In this document: in pieces, positions 15,493 through 25,200 of the stretch
Numbering within the stretch: position 1 is the stretch's first letter
Layout: the number at the start of each line of letters is the position of its first letter
DNA from: Thalassoglobus neptunius
GTDB taxonomy: Bacteria > Planctomycetota > Planctomycetia > Planctomycetales > Planctomycetaceae
Reading direction: 5' to 3'
Assembly (NCBI RefSeq): GCF_007859735.1
Contig: NZ_SIHI01000037.1
Coordinates: 1-33,699, forward strand
DNA length: 33,699 bases
The notes under the pieces: model-generated
The model's input: the letters and a program-made list of their open reading frames with translations, nothing else
What the model was told of the DNA's origin: nothing
Database searches by the model: none
Translations under genes and position numbers: made by a program

Positions 15493-18400
15493 GTGGGATC
15501 ACCGTCCAGGAAACGAAGTTGGCGAGCGGGAGCGACATCGAACAAGAACTCCCGAGCACGACCGAGCGCAGCAATTCCAATTGCGGCACTCGTCGGAATG
15601 ATTGCTCTTGTGATCTGGCTTTGCCTGCCCAAACCCCAAACTCAAGTCGATCTCCTGATCATCGGTCAATCCGGGTCCATCGACGATGACGTTCTCAATC
15701 TGCCGATCAATCTTGATCTCAAAGAACTGACCGATGTCTTCGAGCGAGTGGCTGAGGCGTCGCCGGACTTTCACTTTCATCCGGTCGTGACTGCGGACGA
15801 TCTGCAGAAACTCGAATCCTCTGAAGAACTTCATCCAAACGGGATCCTCATCGCCTTCGTCACCGGACATCAGGTGGCGATGAATGGAGCGAGCGGCGAA
15901 GCTGAACTGGGAATTCGCTTCTCCAACAGCCCGAACAAAATTCCATTCCAAGAGTTGATCGATCAACTCGCATCTCTCAAGACCGAACGCATCGTTTTAC
16001 TGATGGACCTGTCTCATCAGTTTCCGGATCTTCGGATCGCCTCGGAGACCAACTTCGCGGTCGAACTGATCCAAGCGACACTGGACTCAGCTCAAGAGCG
16101 GTTTCCGGATCTCGAATTGACTCTCCTGACATCGACGGCCCCCGGTCAAATCAGCCAGCCGACGGTCGTCGAAGACGGGAATTCGTCAAAGCAGACCGAT
16201 TGCCCTCAATTCGGCGGGACACTTTTCGCCTCTCAAGTCGCCGAAGCGTTCCGCAACGGCAAGCTTGAAACCGTCTCTGAACTCGTGGACTTTGTCACAG
16301 AAGAAGTCTCGAAGGCAGCAAGATCCTCGGGAGTACAACAAACCGTCGAAGTGTTTCAAGTCTCCAGTCAAGAGACGACCTCCGATCCTCAAGAGCTTCT
16401 GACTCACTCCTATGTTTATCCTTCGGATGAGAGTGAAACCACTGAAGACGAGACCGATTCCACCGAGAAGAAACCGGAACCCAACGATCAGGACGCACTC
16501 GCAGAAGGGAGTGATCCGAGTTTTGTGGAACGGCTCGCGACGCTCGAACAAGAACTGCGAGATCTCATAATTCTCGACCGCTCAAAATCTCTCACCGTCG
16601 GCAATTGGCGGACAGCGGATCAGCTGATTCGAGATGCTCAATATGTCCTGCGACACAACACCAACTTGAATCCGGAATACGAGGAACTCGTCGCCAGAAA
16701 AATTGACCAGTTGAATCGGCTGATTCAGCAAGTCAGTCCATCTCAGGCAGACCAAAGCAGCAGCCTCTTCTCCGGATGGATTCCAATCCTGAACCTGGAA
16801 GCCCCGGAGTCATCGAGTTCGTTCCAAACGGTCATGGAGCAAGTCATTGATGAAGGCCAAGGCGACGGGCGAGACCAGAAACTCTTCGAACAATTCGAGG
16901 ACCTGAGCGCCCGAACCGCTCTCGTCTCTTCGCTCTTGAATTACTTTGAGTCACTGCGAGCCTTGGGGACGGCGAAGACGCCCGAAGAACTCCAGGAACT
17001 CGTCAATCTACAAACCAAATTGCAATCCTTCTTCTCGCGTTTCGGCGGAAAAACTGGCTGGCGATCAAGAGAATGGCCGCATCAGTTCCTCTTTCTGGAT
17101 GAGGTTCTCAAGAACGCTCAGGAAAGCTGGACTCCGGAGCAATTCGCCACCATCGTCGATGTGCTGATGATGCGAACACGGTTGTTGCAGACCTCCATCG
17201 GGTTTGTTCCCGAAAGTAGCAAGGCAATTCATCAAAGCATCCACGCAGACATCGCACCGGACTTGAGTCAGGCACTGCGATCACTCACCGCCGCAGAACG
17301 CTGGTTGATCCTCGGTGGGAACAACTATCCTGTCGTCGCGACACTGGTTCAACGTGACGTTGAACAAACTCGTCGTCTGATGACTCAGATTGACCGTCAA
17401 CTTCAGACCGAACTGGCAAAGAGGTCAGGCGAGGCGAAACAACGGTCTGAGATGCTCACCCTCAGCCTCTTGCTGGCCAAAAACTATGACGAGATGCTGT
17501 CGGAATCCGGAAGTGTGACGCCCCTGGCGAAATTGTCGAACTTCGACGGGTTCAGCGAAGACAACCTGACCCAGGCAACCGGATCACGTGTCTCGCGTGA
17601 AGATGCTCAAGAGTTTCTGGACTTACTCGATGGAGTGGACCGCCAGCGTGTTCGATCGAGTATCCGCTCAGAAGTCGAAAGACGATTGCCCCGGATCAAT
17701 GCCTGCTGGCCCTTCGAACTTCGTGTTCGAGACCAATACTCCACAACAACTTCGGCACGACCGGTCATGTCAAGCTTCGCAGCGATCCGAATTCTCGACG
17801 AACTCGGCCTCGCTCCGGAGGACACGTTGAAGCTAAAACAAGATTGGAAGGAGTTCGTCGATGCAATTGCGAATGACGCTTCTTCTCAGCAATTGCTCGC
17901 CATCGAAGCAAAACTGCTCGACGGAATCAATTCCGGGTTCACTGAGGTTGAAGACAATCAGCTTTGGTCATTCGAAGACGCTGACGATTCGCTGGTTCAG
18001 GAACTCGTTGACGAAGATCTCCGCAGGCATGTCCAATTCGCCCCCACGATGTATGGCGTCGTCTATCGCGACAACTTCCCGAACTCCCGAATCGCAGATG
18101 AACCGTTTCAGTGGAGCGTCTCTGATCAGGTCATCATCGGAGATGATCAAATCGCAAGGATTCACGTCGACGCTCCTCAAGACAGCCGAGTGCTTGTCTA
18201 CTCCGACGAACTGAAGCTCAACGTTCCTGGAGTCGAAGTAGTGACCTCGGAACCCTGGAACGAATTGACAAACGCTGAAGAAGAAGTGACGTTGCGGGCG
18301 AATCCCAATCAGTTTGACGGTGAAGCGTCTCCAATCGTGGCCCTCATATCTCCGGAAGGAATCGTTTACGGGCTGCAAACGGTTTCGACACGGGCAGGCT

Positions 18401-20307
18401 TCACTCCGTCCGGATGGAAACTGAGAATCTCGGCAAACGGCGTTCCCCTGAATTACGTCGATCTCAGTGATTCGAGAAAGCTTGTCGATTTTCCTCCAAA
18501 TACAGGGAAAGAGCCTCTAGTCGTTCGCCTCGAACTGGAGAAGCCAGAGAACTCATTCGACGAAACCGTCAACGTCATGTTGTATTCGTTGGATGAGTCG
18601 CTCAAGCCACAATCGGCTTTATGGAACCAGCAACTCTCGCTGCAATTTCCGTCCGGGGAAAATCGAGTCGCTGTGCCACTCGTCCTTCCCGCTGAAGGTG
18701 AAAGTCCAGCACCTGAGACAGTGACCGAGACAAACCTGACGCGCGGCTTCGCAGTCGAAGTTCGACCGCAGCAATCATCCTCCAACAAGAGCGATGAATC
18801 GGTCTGGCTATCGATTGTGCCCCGATTTATTGACCCGGTTGATGTTCGAGATGGGGAATCAGGCGGATACGTCGAAATCGGAGAACCGAGCTACGATCGT
18901 CGTTTGCATCGACTCCAAATTCCCATTCGACGAAAACGCGACATCGCCCCCAACCTCTTTCCTCCCAAAGCGATTCCGGTTCAACTCAATCTCTCAACCG
19001 GTTTGCGAAGCTATCTCTTGAAAGAACCTCCCGCTCTCCCCACTGTCCCTGAGGAGGGGTATACGCTCGTCGCTGACTTTGGTCCCGAAGTCGAGCAGTT
19101 TATCGAAACAACCGACGAACAGGATTTGGAATTCGGACTCAACATTGCCGGGCTGAATCATCTCGTCCAATGGCGTGTTTCCCGATCCGGCGGACTCGTA
19201 CAACTCGGCAGCCTCAATAACCGCCCGGAAATTCGGACAGCCCTCTCATTTCAGACTCCAGAAGGAAGCCAAACACGCCTGGAAGTCGTGGACGGAACGA
19301 ACGTCATCGTCTTGTCGGGTGCGAATGGAGAGAAACAGTCCGTGCAATTCGTCCTGGAACCCTCCATCTGGTATCAACCCTTCACCGCCGACACGCTTTT
19401 GCCATCTGAACGCAAAGTCAACTACAACATCCGGCTCGTTCCAGAAGGTCAAAACAGCCTGCCGCTGCGGAACTTCGCGCTCACCGACCGCTTTGCAAGA
19501 ACGGTCATTGCGGCTCCGGGGCCAGAATCGACATGGCTCGTCAAAACAACCTCAGCCAATGTGGAACTGGTCACGCCCGTCCTCAACGACTTCGGACTCG
19601 GCGAAGGGCTGTATGAGTTTCAATCGACACTCACCCCCGTCAACGGCGATGTCCCCATCGCCAGCACAACGTCCCGACTGATTGTGGATGCCACCGGCCC
19701 CGAAATCAGATGGGACAATGCCCCAGAAGAGTTTGACGTCCAGAAGGGTATTCGCGGAGTTCTGAGAGTCTCTGATCCGCAAACAGGAATCGAGACCGTC
19801 ACCATCCAAGCCACTCCTGAAGTATCAGTCCCTGCCCGATTGCGGCCTCGTGGAAACTCATCCAATGCCGAACAGCTTGCCGAGTTTGTGATTCCTTCGA
19901 GCCTCCTTCCAGAGATTCCTCCATCGACACGAATACAGCGGAAGCCATTGAAGCTAAAGATCATTGCCACCAACCGCGTCGGAACGAGTTCCACACTCGA
20001 ACAACCGGTCACGCTCGTGCAAAGGTCGATGAAAGCCAAAGAACCAGACAATTCTCCAAAATTCCGTGACCTGACAATCACAATTTCAAGCAACAGTTTC
20101 TTCGATGTGACACTCACCGGCCCCAATGGAGCTCCGATTGGAACGAAGGCCAAACAGAAGAAGTCGGTCACCTTCCCCAAACTGGAAGAGGGAACTTATC
20201 AGGTGACCTGGACCAACCTTTATTCGGGTGGCTCCGGAGGACCGAAGGAAGTGGACCTCAAAGTTCCCGGCCCGGATTTGCCGCCACAAACAGTAACGAT
20301 TCCCTGA
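15493..20307 (+). CDS. Giant single-pass envelope protein, degenerate caspase-like domain
   Basis: A 1604-residue protein starting at GTG with GGGGAAAG upstream. A basic cytoplasmic tail (1-25, with S-R-K-R-S-W-R-A-G) is followed by one membrane helix (about 26-46). Residues 50-290 resemble a caspase-type (peptidase C14) fold: strand V-D-L-L-I-I-G, then L-I-A-F-V-T-G-H (H126) where the catalytic His would sit, then R-I-V-L-L-M-D-L-S-H, where D-x-C-H has become D-L-S-H (Ser174 for Cys). A late G-G-T-L-F-A-S-Q-V-A-E-A-F also fits. An acidic linker (about 310-340) leads to a mainly helical region to about 850, then beta-rich domains, ending in an Ig-like or carboxypeptidase-regulatory-like domain (about 1520-1604). 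It heads a three-gene unit and is similar in plan to the third gene. The caspase link is inferred from pattern only; function unknown. Confidence 0.85.
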   Translation: MGSPSRKRSWRAGATSNKNSRARPSAAIPIAALVGMIALVIWLCLPKPQTQVDLLIIGQSGSIDDDVLNLPINLDLKELTDVFERVAEASPDFHFHPVVTADDLQKLESSEELHPNGILIAFVTGHQVAMNGASGEAELGIRFSNSPNKIPFQELIDQLASLKTERIVLLMDLSHQFPDLRIASETNFAVELIQATLDSAQERFPDLELTLLTSTAPGQISQPTVVEDGNSSKQTDCPQFGGTLFASQVAEAFRNGKLETVSELVDFVTEEVSKAARSSGVQQTVEVFQVSSQETTSDPQELLTHSYVYPSDESETTEDETDSTEKKPEPNDQDALAEGSDPSFVERLATLEQELRDLIILDRSKSLTVGNWRTADQLIRDAQYVLRHNTNLNPEYEELVARKIDQLNRLIQQVSPSQADQSSSLFSGWIPILNLEAPESSSSFQTVMEQVIDEGQGDGRDQKLFEQFEDLSARTALVSSLLNYFESLRALGTAKTPEELQELVNLQTKLQSFFSRFGGKTGWRSREWPHQFLFLDEVLKNAQESWTPEQFATIVDVLMMRTRLLQTSIGFVPESSKAIHQSIHADIAPDLSQALRSLTAAERWLILGGNNYPVVATLVQRDVEQTRRLMTQIDRQLQTELAKRSGEAKQRSEMLTLSLLLAKNYDEMLSESGSVTPLAKLSNFDGFSEDNLTQATGSRVSREDAQEFLDLLDGVDRQRVRSSIRSEVERRLPRINACWPFELRVRDQYSTTTSARPVMSSFAAIRILDELGLAPEDTLKLKQDWKEFVDAIANDASSQQLLAIEAKLLDGINSGFTEVEDNQLWSFEDADDSLVQELVDEDLRRHVQFAPTMYGVVYRDNFPNSRIADEPFQWSVSDQVIIGDDQIARIHVDAPQDSRVLVYSDELKLNVPGVEVVTSEPWNELTNAEEEVTLRANPNQFDGEASPIVALISPEGIVYGLQTVSTRAGFTPSGWKLRISANGVPLNYVDLSDSRKLVDFPPNTGKEPLVVRLELEKPENSFDETVNVMLYSLDESLKPQSALWNQQLSLQFPSGENRVAVPLVLPAEGESPAPETVTETNLTRGFAVEVRPQQSSSNKSDESVWLSIVPRFIDPVDVRDGESGGYVEIGEPSYDRRLHRLQIPIRRKRDIAPNLFPPKAIPVQLNLSTGLRSYLLKEPPALPTVPEEGYTLVADFGPEVEQFIETTDEQDLEFGLNIAGLNHLVQWRVSRSGGLVQLGSLNNRPEIRTALSFQTPEGSQTRLEVVDGTNVIVLSGANGEKQSVQFVLEPSIWYQPFTADTLLPSERKVNYNIRLVPEGQNSLPLRNFALTDRFARTVIAAPGPESTWLVKTTSANVELVTPVLNDFGLGEGLYEFQSTLTPVNGDVPIASTTSRLIVDATGPEIRWDNAPEEFDVQKGIRGVLRVSDPQTGIETVTIQATPEVSVPARLRPRGNSSNAEQLAEFVIPSSLLPEIPPSTRIQRKPLKLKIIATNRVGTSSTLEQPVTLVQRSMKAKEPDNSPKFRDLTITISSNSFFDVTLTGPNGAPIGTKAKQKKSVTFPKLEEGTYQVTWTNLYSGGSGGPKEVDLKVPGPDLPPQTVTIP

Positions 20308-20379
20308 CCGAACCACAGATGAACGCGGTCAGTCGACACCCTCTTAAAATGCGAACATTCCCCAAGTTGGACAATTGAG

Positions 20380-22065
20380 ATGTTTTCGAGGTTGCTTTCA
20401 TGGTTTCGATGGATCTTCGGAGTGGTCCCGAAGTCGGCTGTCGGATCGGTTCTGATCTTTCGCATTGTGCATTACACGCTCGTCGTGCTGATTGCACTGA
20501 TTCTCGGCTGGTTCACTCCGCAGATTCAGCAATGGACTCAGCTGCCTGTCATGGGCCACGGCCGGTTAGAGTGGGTCAACGACTACTGGTGTGGAATTGT
20601 CTTTCTGCTCGGGTACGCCATCGTTCGGGTCATCCTCTATTTGCTCGAAATCCTCGGAATCGAAGAAGAGGGCGAATTCTCCGACATCGAACGCCCATGG
20701 CGAGAAGCCATTGCCGAACTCGAAGCGGAGGGGCTTCCCATCGACGAACTTCCTCTGTTCATCATCAACGGACTGACTCCCCAGCAGGAGCGAAGCGTCT
20801 TTCTGGAAGCATCCGGAATTGATTGGCAAGTCATCTCACCGTCACAGAACGAATCAAAATCCCCACTCCGTGTTTACGCTTATTCGGAAGGAATCTTTGT
20901 CTCGTGCGTCGGAGTCGGTGCTGTCAGCTGTCAGCAGGGAAAAGTCGTTCCAGTCTCTGCAGGGGGAACTCCAACCTCTGCTCCGCCGTCGAACATCGGG
21001 AACCGCACGATCGTGGCTGGTGAGATTTCCAATATCATGGATTCAGCCAAGGCAGGCACAGGAACTGCGAAGTCCGTTGGACAAGCTCCTCCTTCCATTC
21101 CGACGGGCACCGCACCGAGCGGAACGATGCCGAGTGCCGCCATGCAGCCTCCCGCTCGCACCGGTGGAACGCTTCGATCGATTGGATCAGCACTCGCTAA
21201 AGCGACGATGACTCCCGGAGGAATGAAAGCCGCCATGCAGTCTTTCTCTGGAGGCGCAGCGGAACGCAAAGGATACGGGAAAAAACAGGTCGCACCGATC
21301 GACACTGTCGAATCAGAAGTCGCTCAGCGACGCATGGACTTCTTCTGCGAACTCATCAATGAGTCGCGGTTTCCCTATTGTCCGATCAATGGACTGCTGC
21401 AGGTAATCCCGATCTCCTGGACCACTTCCACAGATCAAGCCCGCAAACTCGCGCCCGCTGTTCGAATCGATCTCGAAACAATTCACGAATCGCTTCACCT
21501 TCAATTTCCGGTCACTGTCGCCTTCTCCGAACTCGACTCGTTGCCGGGCTTGAAGGAATACATGATTCGCGTGGAACGGATTCAACCGGGAATCCGCCAA
21601 TCTCGAGCTGGTTCCCGATTTGCCACCGGAGCAGTGATCGATGCCAGCAGCATGGACTGGTTGCTCGATCGTTCCATGAACTGGTTCCGGGGATGGACAT
21701 ACACTGCCTTCTCCGCAGATATCAATGCGAAGGACAATCTCAAACTCTTCCACATGTTGTGCTCAATCCGCGAACGACGCGACGCGATGACCGTTCTCCT
21801 TCGAGAAAGTTTCTCCCAGCTGACCGAGCCCGAATGCCGTCTCGCGGGATGTTACTTCTTTGCGACCGGAGAAGGCGCAACCGAGCAAGGATTCATTCGC
21901 GGTGTTCTCGACCGAATGGTCGAAACGGAAGGTGATGTGGCATGGTCTCCGGATCTTGCCCACACCATCAGCCGCAACAAGACATACTCAAACCTGTTGA
22001 TTGCTTCGTCAGTCGTGATGGGAGCGGTCAATGCGTTTCTCGTTTATCAACTGCTCGGCGACTAA
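20380..22065 (+). CDS. TssM/IcmF N-terminal-like protein without P-loop lysine
   Basis: A 561-residue membrane protein resembling the N-terminal half of TssM/IcmF, the inner-membrane scaffold of type VI secretion systems. Membrane helices lie at about 24-44, 71-90 and 537-557. Between them, E-L-P-L-F-I-I-N-G-L-T-P-Q-Q-E-R-S (123-139) matches the TssM L-P-W-Y-x-x-I-G-x-P-G-x-G-K-T position with the Lys and Thr lost. C-P-I-N-G-L-L-Q-V (334-342) and L-H-L-Q-F-P-V-T-V-A-F-S-E-L-D (372-386) match the conserved P-I-N-G-V-L and F-P-V-Y-V-x-x-T-K-x-D segments. L-A-G-C-Y-F-F-A-T-G (488-497) matches the later G-x-Y-F-T-S-G. A Pro/Gly/Ser/Ala-rich stretch (about 190-300) interrupts the domain. The protein ends just after helix 3, so the large periplasmic domain of TssM is absent. 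No binding of nucleotide is expected from the motifs. Spacing (72 and 164 bases) suggests an operon with both giants. Confidence 0.75.
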   Translation: MFSRLLSWFRWIFGVVPKSAVGSVLIFRIVHYTLVVLIALILGWFTPQIQQWTQLPVMGHGRLEWVNDYWCGIVFLLGYAIVRVILYLLEILGIEEEGEFSDIERPWREAIAELEAEGLPIDELPLFIINGLTPQQERSVFLEASGIDWQVISPSQNESKSPLRVYAYSEGIFVSCVGVGAVSCQQGKVVPVSAGGTPTSAPPSNIGNRTIVAGEISNIMDSAKAGTGTAKSVGQAPPSIPTGTAPSGTMPSAAMQPPARTGGTLRSIGSALAKATMTPGGMKAAMQSFSGGAAERKGYGKKQVAPIDTVESEVAQRRMDFFCELINESRFPYCPINGLLQVIPISWTTSTDQARKLAPAVRIDLETIHESLHLQFPVTVAFSELDSLPGLKEYMIRVERIQPGIRQSRAGSRFATGAVIDASSMDWLLDRSMNWFRGWTYTAFSADINAKDNLKLFHMLCSIRERRDAMTVLLRESFSQLTEPECRLAGCYFFATGEGATEQGFIRGVLDRMVETEGDVAWSPDLAHTISRNKTYSNLLIASSVVMGAVNAFLVYQLLGD

Positions 22066-22229
22066 ATTAGTTTTGGAAATGGACTTCGCGAGTTCGCACA
22101 GGCAAACACAAAATTGCTTTGCGTGAGCGAAACTCAATCGCGGGTTGAAGACATCATCGGTCTCGAGCGATCGATGATTCTCAAGTTGCAGGATGGTTGT
22201 TGGAATCATGGCAGTAGGAAAGGTTCACG

Positions 22230-25200
22230 ATGAGTTCTTCCGGAAAGCGTAATTGGCGAGGCGGAAAACCCTCATCGTCTCCTCCTCCTGCTTCATCTTC
22301 CTCTTCCCCCAGTGCACGCAGAAACTGGAGATCTCAGAAGACCGCCCGCGCAGGCCGGAAGAATTCGACTAATAGGCGAATGCCGCGACTCATCGGCGCA
22401 AGTATCGCTCTGTTGGCGCTATTCGTCCTTGCTGTTCTGCTTTGGCGACGGGCTGACCGAGTCCATACTCATTTCACAGTGATCGACCCAACCAGCAACC
22501 GGTCAGAAGAGTCTTCCGTCTCCATTGAGTTCCCCGACAATCAATCCGAATCCAATTACTTCACCGTCGGAAACCACTTCACGAAACACGTTCAATCAGT
22601 GCCTGATGTCGTTCCACTGGAAGAAGTGGGGCGAGCCATACAGGAAGTTGCGGTCATCTATCTACGTCCGACATCTGCCCGAATTCACGGGTTGGATCCC
22701 TTCAGATCCGATGAAGCAATTCAGGACTTGAAGACTCAACTGTCCGAGTTTGAGCAGGATCATCTCAAACTGGTCTTCATCGACTACAACAGCGTTGAGT
22801 CAGACTGGAGATGGGGATTCTTTGGCGAATCACCTCGCGAAGACGAATTCTCGTGGGCTGCCGAAATTCCAAATACGATCGTTGTCGTCTCGACAAGAGC
22901 GACTGAAAAAAGCTGGCCAGCGAGTCTCCCCGATTGGGGGGGAACCATCTTCGAAAGAATCGTCGAACAGGCGTTTTCGTCAGCGGCAGATTCGAACCAA
23001 GACAGACAATTGACTGTGAATGAAGTCCTCGATTTCATCACAACTCAAACTAATAGTCTCGTGTCCACTCGCCGAGATTTCACCGGACAAACCGTCCAGA
23101 TTTTCCCACCGATTGATTCACTAGATTCCGGCGAAGAAAGCCAGGAGACGCCGCTCGGAGAACTTGTCGTACTCAAGTCTCCACCTCCACCGATCCCACG
23201 AGAAGCAAGCCCCTCAGACCTTCAACAGATTTCCAAAGTTCAACAACAAATTGCTGAGCTATGGGATCGACTCAATAAGGTTTCAAGCCAACGACTGGTT
23301 GACCCAATTCGCTGGCAATCGACGATCGCACAAATTCGGCAGGCTCAAACATACTTGCAAACCGGTCACGTCAACGACTTGCAGGAAAAATTTGATCGCA
23401 TCATCGACTCGCTTCAAGCGCTCGAAACGAATGCGACGTCTAATCCTTCATTGAAGCTGCAACTCCCCCGGCAGGACTTGCTCTCGGAAAGCTCGACAGT
23501 TGACGATTGGTCATCCATCTGGGCATTCACTGAGTTGACGGATCTGAATGCGACTGAAATCGCAGCCGAAGCGATTCTGAAAAAGACGCTGGAGCAGTAC
23601 CCATTTCAGGCGACTTCAACCATCGGTCCGACAGCCTCGGAACAACAACAAATCGTGGATGCACGTCGTCAAATCGAACAGGTCGCGGCACTCACCTTCG
23701 GTTGTCAAGAAGATCTCTCCAACCTCGTCTTGTCTGTCCAACAGATGCTCCTCGAATCGGAAGACCTGATTTTTCTCAATGAAAAGAGTGGCAGCCCAAC
23801 ACGTTCGACACGAACAGCAATCCGTGATCGAGCACTACTTCTTAACCGACAAATCGAAGACTATGTCCGCTGGTCGGTCCGGGCCTCCAAGCTGGAGCGA
23901 GAAGTTCTGAACGAAGTCGACAACTACGCCCATTGGGCAGCGACGGCTCCCGGAACACAGCCCGCGAACCAGGCAAGGCTCATCGCGGCAATTTTGGATC
24001 GAGACGGAACAGCGACCCTTGAAGCACCCAACGATACAGAACGGTTTCAGGCGGCCTGTGTCCAACTCTTCACCCGGTTAGAAACACTGCTGACTCTGCA
24101 CTTGCAACTCACGAGCGCTCCGTTTGCGGACCTTCAAGAACTCTCAAATGCTGCTCAGAAATTGCAGACAGCCTACGAAGATCTTCACAATGCTCGTGAG
24201 GCTGTTGAAACGATGTCGAAGGGTCTTCTCAACCAACCTGCACCGGGCAGTTCGGTCGAAAAGTGGCAACAGGCTCGCAGCCTCCGCTGGGCACCTGTCC
24301 TTGAGAGTTCACTTCGAACGAAGATTTTCGAAATGGGATTCGATCCGATTTCTGAAGTCAATGACACTGACGAATTGGAAGCAGACAAACCCGGCGACAA
24401 CAGCGGCGCACTCGCTCAGTGGAAGAAAGACGTCCTCTGGGAATCGGTGTGGGCTCTTCGAATTCATGACTGCCTGGCAACGGTTCTCCCCGATGAAGAC
24501 GAATCAGAAACCGAACAAGACACAGTTCGAACCGCCTGGATCGCCTTACAGAATGAAGACTCCCCAATCGCAATCCCTCGTCGTCTCGATGATCTCAGCT
24601 CTGCAGTGATCGACCATTGGGCCGAGTGTCGGGAGTTTGTTCGAATCGCGCATTCACGCTCAAGTGAAACGATGGATCAATACTCCTTAAAGCTCTTGAA
24701 GGCGGATCTCGCTTCGCGATTTCTGTCTGACAGCGACTACGATCTCATTGATCTACATCGTCAAATCACGCAACAACTGGCGATCGTTTCCGGATTGCGA
24801 ACGGCACTGCTTCAGGCGGATCGGGCCATCCTCAGCCAGTGGATTCTGCAGGATTCACTGGGCAAAGAATGGATCGATCCGAGTCGGGTCACCATTCGTG
24901 ATCAAGACAAATGGTTCCACCGGGTGACACAGTTTTGGATCGAAGAGGCAGAACGTCTGCTCAAACAGGGAGGAATGCAGGATGAGAACGCAATCGTTCA
25001 AGAACGTTCCGATCGCCTGAAAGCCTGCCACGGATGGTCTCTCACAGAAAATCTCCCCGAACTGGGATCGATGCGTTTTCCATATCAACAGAACGAAATC
25101 ACTGCGACGTGGAACATCACCGTCGACAATCCACCTCCCGATCTCGGGACCATGGCCATCAATCTTGTCACCGCGCAAACAGCAGACGGTGCAGATATTG

